A DNA stretch of 21,059 nt from a virus. The stretch covers positions 1 to 21,059 of the IMG/VR virus record IMGVR_UViG_3300049846_003059, one strand, 5' to 3'. The translations under genes were made by a program, and so were the position numbers. Positions 15,101-21,059 of this stretch are shown here, in pieces; position 1 is the stretch's first letter; each line of letters begins with the position of its first letter. The notes under the pieces are model-generated. The model saw only the letters and a list, made by a program, of their open reading frames with translations, was not told the origin of the DNA and did not search any database.

Positions 15101-18100
15101 ATATCAATCAAAATAGTTATTATCGTCCGGATGGAATAGCCCCACACAGTATTAGTGAATTTTTGGGATATTGTCATTATGCATCAGCTGTTCCAACAGT
15201 AACACCAACATATACTCCAAGTACGACACCAACTCAATTTCCATTTATTACACCGTCGATTACGCCAACTATTAGTGTAACACCATCGATTACGCCAACC
15301 ATTATACCGACTATTAGTGTTTCACCATCTAACACACCAAGTACAACAGTTTCAATTAGTGTCACACCGAGTATTACATCATCTATCACACCAGCTATTA
15401 GTGTTACACCTTCAGTAACGCCAAGTATAACACCATCAATCACATCAAGTATTAGTATCACACCAAGTACTACACCTTCTATTACTTCAAGTATTAGTAC
15501 TACACCTAGTATCACGCCATCTATTACTTCATCCGTTAGTGCAACCCCAAGTGTTACACCATCCATTACACCTACAAAAACACCAACCATTAGTATAACA
15601 CCATCAATTACATCAAGTATTACACCTTCTATAACACCAACAATCAGTGTTACGCCTAGTGTAACTCCAACGCGAACACCAACGATTAGTATAACACCAA
15701 GTGTTACGCTAAGCGTGACACCATCAATTACATCAACGATTAGTGTAACACCGTCTATCACACCAAGTATTACAGCATCAGTTACACCATCAATTAGTAT
15801 AACACCATCAATTACATCAAGTATTACACCTTCTATAACACCAACGATAAGTGTAACAACATCCATCACTCCAACTATTACACCGTCCATAACTTCATCT
15901 ATTAGTGTATCACCATCTATAACACCGTCTGTTACTCCAACTATCACACCGTCTATCACACCATCTATTACTGGTACACCGGGTGCAAGTGTTACGGCAA
16001 GTATTACACCAAGTATTACACCAACACGAACTCCAACCATTAGTATAACACCAAGTATTACATCGACAATCACTCCAACAATTACACCAACGATTAGTGT
16101 AACACCATCTATTACGCCAAGTGTTACTTCGTCTATCACGCCAACCATTAGTATAACACCATCTATTACGCCAAGTATCACGCCAACACGAACACCGACA
16201 ATTAGTATAACACCGTCTATTACACCAAGTATCACGCCAACACAAACACCAACCATTAGTGTAACACCGTCTGTCACACCGAGTATTACACCATCGATTA
16301 GCGTAACACCTAGCGTTACACCAAGTATTACACCAACACGAACTCCAACAATTAGTATTACACCGTCTATAACGGCAACAATTACTCCATCTATTAGTGT
16401 GACGCCGAGCATTACATCGTCTATCACACCAACCATTAGTATAACACCTAGTATTACTTCAAGTGTTACTCCAACAATTACATCAACTATTAGTATTACA
16501 CCAAGTGTAACACCAACGCGAACCCCAACGATTAGTATTACACCAAGTGTTACACCGAGTATTACACCGTCTGTAACACCAAGTATTACGCCAACAATTA
16601 GTGTAACACCCAGTATTACACCATCTATAACTCCATCCGTAACACCGACAATCAGTGTCACTCCGAGTATTACACCATCCATTACTCCATCTATTACACC
16701 AACGATTAGTGTGACACCATCTGTAACACCGTCTGTAACACCAACCATTAGTATCACACCAACGATTACACCGTCTATTACGCCAAGTATTACTTCATCT
16801 ATCACGCCAACTATTAGTATAACATCAAGCGTAACTCCATCCATTACCCCGAGTATTACAGCATCAGTTACACCAACGATTAGTACCACTCCAAGCGTGA
16901 CACCTTCGGTTACGCCAACGATCAGTGTCACTCCAAGTATCACACCGTCTATAACAGCATCAATTACACCATCAATTAGTATAAGTCCATCATCTACTCC
17001 GAGCATTACACCAACGATCAGTATAACACCTAGTATTACCCCAAGCATTACAGCAAGTATTACACCATCTATTACATCAACGATCAGTATAACACCTAGT
17101 ATTACTCCGAGCATTACAGCAAGTATCACACCAACACGAACTCCAACAATTAGTATCACTCCAAGTGTGACACCATCTATTACACCAACCATCAGTGTGA
17201 CGCCAAGTGTTACACCGTCTGTAACGCCGACACAAACACCAACCATTAGTACCACCCCGTCTATTACACCAACGATTAGTGTAACACCTTCTATTACGCC
17301 AAGTATTACTTCATCTATCACGCCAACCATTAGTATTACGCCAAGTGTAACACCTTCAGTTACGCCAACTATAACACCAACGATTAGTATCACCCCAAGC
17401 GTAACACCAAGTATCACGCCAACAATCACACCAACGATCAGTATAACACCATCTATTACACCAAGTATTACTTCATCTATTACACCAACGATTAGTATCA
17501 CCCCGAGTGTGACGCCAACAATCAGTGTCACTCCAAGTGTAACACCAACTATTACGCCAAGTATTACACCAACGATCACACCAACGATTAGTATAACACC
17601 GTCAATAACACCTAGCATAACGGCATCGATTACGCCAACGATTACGCCAACGATTAGTATCACCCCAAGTGTAACACCAACGATTAGTGTGACACCATCC
17701 GTGACACCAAGTATTACAGCATCAGTTACACCAACAATTAGCGTAACTCCATCGGTTACACCATCAATTACCCCATCCATTAGTGTAACGCCAAGTATAA
17801 CTTCAAGTATAACACCTTCTATTACGCCAACCATTAGCGTAACACCGAGCATCACTCCAACAATTACACCAACGATTAGTACAACACCAAGTGTTACGCC
17901 AAGTGTTACTCCAACTATAACACCAACCATTAGCGTAACACCGAGCATCACTCCAACAATTACACCAACGATTAGTACAACACCAAGTGTTACGCCAAGT
18001 GTTACTCCAACTATAACACCAACAATTAGTGTAACCCCAAGTATTACTCCAACGAGAACACCAACTATTAGTATAACACCATCGGTTACACCATCTATTA

Positions 18101-21059
18101 CGCCAACGATTACGCCAACGATTAGTGTCACCCCAAGTATTACTCCAACGGTCACACCAACGATCAGTATAACACCATCTATTACACCAAGTGTGACTCC
18201 AACCATTACCCCAACCATTAGTGTAACACCTTCAGTTACGCCAAGTGTTACGGCAACCATTAGTATAACACCTAGTATAACTCCAAGTATAACGGCATCT
18301 GTAACACCAACAATTAGTGTAACCCCAAGTATTACTCCAACGAGAACACCAACTATTAGTATAACACCATCGGTTACACCATCTATTACGCCAACTATAA
18401 CACCAACAATTAGTATCACCCCAAGTGTAACACCAACGGTCACACCAACGATCAGTACAACACCAAGTATTACACCAAGTGTGACTCCAACCATTACCCC
18501 AACCATTAGTGTAACACCTTCAATCACCCCTAGTATCACAGCAACCATTAGTATAACACCTTCAGTTACACCAAGTGTAACGGCATCTGTAACACCAACA
18601 ATTAGTGTAACACCATCAGTTACGCCTTCGGTAACACCAACGATCAGTATAACACCGAGTGTTACTCCGAGCATCACACCTACGATCACGCCAACTATTA
18701 GTATCACGCCAAGTGTGACTCCGTCAGTTACACCAACCATCAGTGTAACACCTAGTATAACTCCAAGTATTACTCCAACTAGAACGCCAACGATCAGTAT
18801 AACACCTTCAATCACCCCTAGTATCACAGCAACCATTAGTATAACACCTTCAGTTACACCAAGTGTAACGGCATCTGTAACACCAACGATTAGTACAACA
18901 CCAAGTGTTACTCCAACGAGAACCCCAACGATTAGTATAACACCAAGTGTTACACCAAGTGTGACGCCAACTATAACACCAACGATCAGTACAACACCAA
19001 GTGTTACACCAAGTGTGACGCCAACTATAACACCAACGATCAGTACAACACCAAGTGTTACACCAAGTGTGACGCCAACTATAACACCAACGATCAGTAC
19101 AACACCAAGTATTACACCAAGTGTGACGCCAACTATAACACCAACGATCAGTACAACACCAAGTATTACACCAAGTGTGACGCCAACAATTACCCCAACC
19201 ATTAGTATAACACCTTCAGTTACACCAAGTGTAACTCCTTCAATTACTTCAAGTATTACACCAACAATTAGTGTAACACCATCAGTTACACCTTCGGTAA
19301 CACCAACGATTACACCAACAATTAGTGTAACACCATCAGTTACGCCTTCGGTAACACCAACGATTACACCCACGATTAGTATAACACCGTCCATAACACC
19401 TAGCATAACGGTATCAGTTACGCCAACGATTACACCGACACCAAGTATACAATCGATTCGAGGAACACTTTATTTGGGTGATACCAATCCATTTTATGCA
19501 GTTCTTATTAAGGTTGGTACTGTAGGAGTACTAACTTCAGGAACTACATGGAGTTATTGGGATTCTGGATTAAGTAACTGGGTTGCAGTATCGAATTTAC
19601 AAGAAACTGTTACTGATCTATCCAATTTTGAAACCACAACAGAAGGAACAGTGTGGTGGACTGTATCTGGTACATGGGGACAAACATCGGTTAATGGAAG
19701 TACTCAATATTGGATAAAAATAGATAGTAATTCAACTGGTACAACTGTTGATACACAGCCACTGATAACATATATTAGGCGGAACACTGTACCATCTCCA
19801 ACACCAACGCCAACAATTAGTATAACACCAACTATTAGTGTAACACCAACTATTAGTGTAACACCAAGTATTACTCCGTCTATTACTCCAAGTATAACAC
19901 CTACTATTAGTGTAACTCCGTCAGTCACCCCATCTATTACTCCTAGTGTTACACCGTCTATTACGCCAACTATTAGTGTTACCCCAAGTGTTACTCCATC
20001 TATTACACCGAGTATTACAGCATCTATTACACCAAGTATTACTCCGACAATTAGTGTAACACCAAGTATTACTCCAACGCGAACGCCAACTATTAGTGTT
20101 ACCCCAAGTGTGACACCATCTATCACTCCATCCATTACTCCAACGATTAGTGTGACTCCATCTGTAACTCCAAGTGTAACACCATCCATTACCCCAACGA
20201 TTAGTGTGACTCCATCTGTAACTCCAAGCAGAACACCATCGGTTACGCCAACAATCAGTATTACTCCAAGTGTGACACCATCTATCACCCCAACTATTAG
20301 TATTACTCCAAGTGTGACACCATCGATTACTGCAACAATTACTCCAACAATTAGTGTAACTCCATCGGTTACACCATCTATTACTCCAACAATTAGTGTA
20401 ACACCATCGGTTACGCCATCCATTACCCCAACAACCAGTGTAACACCAAGTGTTACACCAAGTATTACAGCATCAGTTACACCAACCATCAGTATTACGC
20501 CAAGTGTAACACCATCAATTACACCAACGATTAGTATAACACCAAGTGTTACACCAAGTATAACACCAACGCGAACCCCAACGATTAGTATCACGCCAAG
20601 TGTGACACCGAGTATCACTCCAACAATTACACCAACGATTAGTACAACACCAAGTGTAACACCAACACGAACACCAACTATCAGTATCACGCCAAGTGTG
20701 ACACCATCTATCACCCCAACAATCACGCCGACCATTAGTGTGACACCGAGTATCACGCCAACAATCACACCAACCATTAGTATCACGCCAAGTGTTACTC
20801 CAACGAGAACACCAACCATTAGTATCACGCCAAGTGTGACACCATCTATCACACCAACGATCACACCAACTATCAGTGTAACGCCATCAGTTACTCCAAG
20901 TATTACACCAAGTATTAGTCTTGCGGTGAGTCTTACTCCAACCATTACTCCAACCATCAGTATTACGCCAAGTGTAACACCAACGCGAACTCCAACGATT
21001 AGTATAACACCAAGTGTTACGCCAAGTATCACACCAACCATTACTCCAACCATCAGTAT
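12115..21059 (+). CDS. Giant modular repeat protein (partial, at least 2,981 codons)
   Basis: The frame is continuous from ATG at 12115 to the window end without a stop, so the C-terminus is missing. Residues 1-220 form a beta-rich domain with [36 protein letters not shown] and a final VVILAAFK strand; similar domains occur in many phage and bacterial surface proteins. Then come repeat block 1 (221-958), a 68-aa island (959-1026, Cys962 and Cys1020), repeat block 2 (1027-2444), a Trp-rich 115-aa island (2445-2559), and repeat block 3 (2560 to the end). The repeat is built from SITP and PTISVTP, with Ser/Thr at every second residue. There is no signal peptide or membrane segment. The ribosome binding site is weak (GAAAG). 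Position after the fibre genes suggests a very long fibre or virion surface protein; this is inference. Frame continuity was checked line by line. Confidence 0.85.
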   Translation, partial: MAAPTYVGIGTTGTVASGNLTLNYPTTSSLQVGDILVACITYRSNVTFTPPAGWALIQSSSTGNTTATLGTASAAMFWDAYDGTGLSAAFTRTGGDLGHGAIIAIRGCDSSTPVDASSLVLRTGTGAGAMAFSNITTAGDYFLVWQISSGDNSTNSAESTTTPSTAWQNPLDAGTNTGADGGICILLNSGSGAITTAGSAATASANQTAVVILAAFKPPAPSPTPTPSITPSITPSISVTPSITPSVTPSITPSVTPSITPSITPSITPSISVTPSVTPSITPSITPSITPSITPTISETPSVTASITPTITPTISVTPSITASITPTITPTISVTPSITPSVTPTTTPTISITPSVTPTITPTISVTPSVTPSVTPSITPTISITPSVTPSTTPTISVTPSVTPSITPTISITPSITPSITVSVTPTTSVTPTITPSITPTISITSTITPSITPSITPSITPTISVTPSVTSSITPSITPTISVTPSISPSITPSITPSITLSISVTPSITPSITPSITPSITPSISVTPSVTPSITPSITPSISVTPSITPSITPSITPSISVTPSITPSVTPSISVTPSRTPSITPSVTPSISVTPSITPSITPTISVTPSITSSITPSTTPSITPSISVTPSITPSITPSVTPSVTTSVTPTISVTASITASVTPTISVTPSITSSITPSITPTITPTISVTPSITPTVTPTTSVTPSITSSITPSISVSVSFGSSPSTTPSITSTISLTPSITPSITTSITPSTTPSITPTISITPSVTPTITPTISVTPSVTPSITPTITPTISVTPSITPSVTPTITPTTSVTPSITPSITPTRSSTISVTPSITSSITASITPTTSITSSVTPSITVSVSVSPSITPSVTPSISVTPSKTPSITPSISISSSTTPSKTPSIIPSISITPSITPSISSSEIIAITPSITPTITPSISTSAIILITPTVTPTMPACLPFVGPLSLEMIAIHKREFVPGTPISLTTLSTTNINQNSYYRPDGIAPHSISEFLGYCHYASAVPTVTPTYTPSTTPTQFPFITPSITPTISVTPSITPTIIPTISVSPSNTPSTTVSISVTPSITSSITPAISVTPSVTPSITPSITSSISITPSTTPSITSSISTTPSITPSITSSVSATPSVTPSITPTKTPTISITPSITSSITPSITPTISVTPSVTPTRTPTISITPSVTLSVTPSITSTISVTPSITPSITASVTPSISITPSITSSITPSITPTISVTTSITPTITPSITSSISVSPSITPSVTPTITPSITPSITGTPGASVTASITPSITPTRTPTISITPSITSTITPTITPTISVTPSITPSVTSSITPTISITPSITPSITPTRTPTISITPSITPSITPTQTPTISVTPSVTPSITPSISVTPSVTPSITPTRTPTISITPSITATITPSISVTPSITSSITPTISITPSITSSVTPTITSTISITPSVTPTRTPTISITPSVTPSITPSVTPSITPTISVTPSITPSITPSVTPTISVTPSITPSITPSITPTISVTPSVTPSVTPTISITPTITPSITPSITSSITPTISITSSVTPSITPSITASVTPTISTTPSVTPSVTPTISVTPSITPSITASITPSISISPSSTPSITPTISITPSITPSITASITPSITSTISITPSITPSITASITPTRTPTISITPSVTPSITPTISVTPSVTPSVTPTQTPTISTTPSITPTISVTPSITPSITSSITPTISITPSVTPSVTPTITPTISITPSVTPSITPTITPTISITPSITPSITSSITPTISITPSVTPTISVTPSVTPTITPSITPTITPTISITPSITPSITASITPTITPTISITPSVTPTISVTPSVTPSITASVTPTISVTPSVTPSITPSISVTPSITSSITPSITPTISVTPSITPTITPTISTTPSVTPSVTPTITPTISVTPSITPTITPTISTTPSVTPSVTPTITPTISVTPSITPTRTPTISITPSVTPSITPTITPTISVTPSITPTVTPTISITPSITPSVTPTITPTISVTPSVTPSVTATISITPSITPSITASVTPTISVTPSITPTRTPTISITPSVTPSITPTITPTISITPSVTPTVTPTISTTPSITPSVTPTITPTISVTPSITPSITATISITPSVTPSVTASVTPTISVTPSVTPSVTPTISITPSVTPSITPTITPTISITPSVTPSVTPTISVTPSITPSITPTRTPTISITPSITPSITATISITPSVTPSVTASVTPTISTTPSVTPTRTPTISITPSVTPSVTPTITPTISTTPSVTPSVTPTITPTISTTPSVTPSVTPTITPTISTTPSITPSVTPTITPTISTTPSITPSVTPTITPTISITPSVTPSVTPSITSSITPTISVTPSVTPSVTPTITPTISVTPSVTPSVTPTITPTISITPSITPSITVSVTPTITPTPSIQSIRGTLYLGDTNPFYAVLIKVGTVGVLTSGTTWSYWDSGLSNWVAVSNLQETVTDLSNFETTTEGTVWWTVSGTWGQTSVNGSTQYWIKIDSNSTGTTVDTQPLITYIRRNTVPSPTPTPTISITPTISVTPTISVTPSITPSITPSITPTISVTPSVTPSITPSVTPSITPTISVTPSVTPSITPSITASITPSITPTISVTPSITPTRTPTISVTPSVTPSITPSITPTISVTPSVTPSVTPSITPTISVTPSVTPSRTPSVTPTISITPSVTPSITPTISITPSVTPSITATITPTISVTPSVTPSITPTISVTPSVTPSITPTTSVTPSVTPSITASVTPTISITPSVTPSITPTISITPSVTPSITPTRTPTISITPSVTPSITPTITPTISTTPSVTPTRTPTISITPSVTPSITPTITPTISVTPSITPTITPTISITPSVTPTRTPTISITPSVTPSITPTITPTISVTPSVTPSITPSISLAVSLTPTITPTISITPSVTPTRTPTISITPSVTPSITPTITPTIS
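12775..14988 (+). repeat. Repeat block 1 of the giant protein (12-nt/18-nt units)
   Basis: About 738 residues made of SITP (12 nt) and TISVTP (18 nt) units with many synonymous differences. Short exact tandem stretches occur, for example a 24-nt unit twice at 12841-12888 and a 12-nt unit twice at 12889-12912. The block becomes more degenerate towards its end ([18 protein letters not shown] near 14890-14970). Confidence 0.9.
13027..13134 (+). repeat. Tandem 54-nt duplication
   Basis: 13027-13080 and 13081-13134 differ only in the last base. Each encodes 18 residues ([18 protein letters not shown]), so this is a recent in-frame duplication. Confidence 0.85.
14989..15192 (+). other. Island domain 1 within the giant protein
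   Basis: A 68-residue non-repetitive segment (residues 959-1026), in frame. It contains [20 protein letters not shown] and [11 protein letters not shown], with Cys at 962 and 1020. The I-S-L-x-x-L ... I-S-[ED]-F-x-G-Y layout resembles a short motif seen in phage structural proteins (I-S-L-S ... L-S-x-F-Y-G). It may be a small folded module carried on the repeat stalk. Function is unknown. Confidence 0.6.
17827..18018 (+). repeat. Two exact tandem copies of a 96-nt unit
   Basis: 17827-17922 and 17923-18018 are identical over all 96 nt (32 residues each), although neighbouring units differ at many synonymous positions. Confidence 0.9.
18014..18877 (+). repeat. 288-nt higher-order repeat, three units
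   Basis: 18014-18107 is identical to 18302-18395 (94 nt, offset 288). The block starting at 18512 is matched again starting at 18800 (offset 288) for about 90 nt. The stretches between these anchors also align at the same offset with scattered differences. Unit length is 96 residues. Units are about 18014-18301, 18302-18589 and 18590-18877, the last being more diverged in its first half. Confidence 0.8.
18961..19176 (+). repeat. Four tandem copies of a 54-nt unit
   Basis: Copies start at 18961, 19015, 19069 and 19123, each beginning GTGACGCCAACTATAAC and encoding 18 residues. Copies 1-2 carry GTT and copies 3-4 carry ATT at one codon (Val to Ile); otherwise they are identical. This is the most homogeneous stretch of the gene. 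Confidence 0.92.
19447..19791 (+). other. Island domain 2, Trp-rich, within the giant protein
   Basis: A 115-residue in-frame, non-repetitive segment (residues 2445-2559) with seven Trp and beta-strand character: [71 protein letters not shown]. The pattern Y-W-x-x-x-x-x-x-W-x-x-[LV] ... G-T-V-x-W-x-V-x-x-x-W ... V-N-G-x-x-x-Y-W-[IV]-[KR]-I recurs in beta-sandwich domains of phage and bacterial surface proteins. Many exposed Trp would fit carbohydrate or surface binding, which is inference. Confidence 0.65.
19792..21059 (+). repeat. Repeat block 3 of the giant protein, runs off the window
   Basis: At least 422 residues of the same [10 protein letters not shown] repeat, still in frame at the last base. 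Arg marks (P-T-R-T-P-T) recur near 20071, 20567, 20665, 20810 and 20980. Relative to blocks 1 and 2, the Ser/Thr register is on the opposite residue parity because island 2 shifts it by one. Within the block the parity is kept throughout. Confidence 0.9.

Larger units (their letters stand above)
15193..19446 (+). repeat. Repeat block 2 of the giant protein
   Basis: About 1,418 residues, the longest block. It is built from SITP and TISVTP units with recurrent P-T-R-T-P-T marks (for example near 15667, 16021, 16189, 16333, 16513, 17131, 18049, 18337, 18778 and 18913). Homogenisation rises towards the 3' end (17800-19200), where 96-, 288- and 54-nt copies occur. A short variant [10 protein letters not shown] lies near 15973. 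Confidence 0.9.

Noticed and set aside
12534-21053. Very long open frames on the - strand (857, 1,390 and 449 codons) encoding G-V-I-L-G-V / G-V-I-D-G-V repeats
   Set aside because: They are exact shadows of the + strand repeat: codons such as ATT-ACA-CCA-AGT read in antisense contain no stop in that phase. They cover the repeat blocks, end near the non-repetitive islands, lack ribosome binding sites, and run against every other gene. The + frame explains the islands and the parity rule.
12775-21059. CRISPR array or other repeat-spacer structure
   Set aside because: Repeats are contiguous 12/18-nt coding units that vary mainly at synonymous sites, with no constant repeat separated by unique spacers.
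12775-21059. Diversity-generating retroelement target or ice-binding T-x-T protein
   Set aside because: No reverse transcriptase or template repeat is in the window, and variation is synonymous and repeat-number based rather than adenine-directed. The Ser/Thr-x-Ser/Thr alternation recalls T-x-T arrays, but the regular prolines would disrupt the known beta-helical folds, so there is no real support.

Overview
The window is part of the late (virion morphogenesis) region of a T4-like contractile-tailed phage (myovirus, Caudoviricetes), probably a divergent environmental member of the T4 superfamily. Evidence: all real genes lie on the + strand, and the series reads as prohead core (gp22-like), major capsid (gp23), neck proteins (gp13-like and gp14-like), tail terminator (gp15-like), sheath (gp18), tube (gp19), then fibre or surface proteins. 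Shine-Dalgarno sites of the AGGAG type precede the main structural genes. Nothing in the sequence identifies the host.

Layout. 1-512: end of a small membrane protein, then a phage-encoded ribosomal protein bS21. 643-3679: acidic prohead core or scaffold protein and major capsid protein, closed by a strong hairpin terminator. 3790-4347: a free-standing GIY-YIG/NUMOD3 homing endonuclease inserted after the capsid gene. 4418-7179: head-tail connector and neck block (389, 152 and 263 aa) plus a small coiled-coil protein. 7197-10100: sheath and tube, separated by a GC-rich hairpin and closed by a textbook terminator. 10224-11419: a small beta-domain protein translationally coupled to a short fibre with a C-terminal S74-type self-cleaving chaperone. 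11443-12084: a 213-aa protein made mostly of Ser/Thr-Pro-Ile/Val repeats. 12115 to the window end: one uninterrupted reading frame of at least 2,981 codons, made of an N-terminal beta-type domain, three long blocks of the same repeat, and two embedded non-repetitive domains.

The giant repeat gene is the unusual part. Its approximately 2,580 repeat residues obey a strict two-residue rule: one register is almost always Ser/Thr and the other Pro/Ile/Val, with occasional Ala/Arg/Glu/Lys/Gln. Prolines are therefore spaced 4 or 6 residues apart, and length changes appear to come in multiples of two residues. At the DNA level there are recent tandem copies (42, 54 and 96 nt) and a 288-nt higher-order repeat. 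Together with the adjacent chaperone-bearing fibre and the smaller repeat gene, this suggests a modular, length-variable surface fibre or decoration system. That role is an inference. The very long open frames on the opposite strand across this region are shadows of the repeat's codon composition.

No tRNA, CRISPR array, integrase, insertion sequence or origin was seen.
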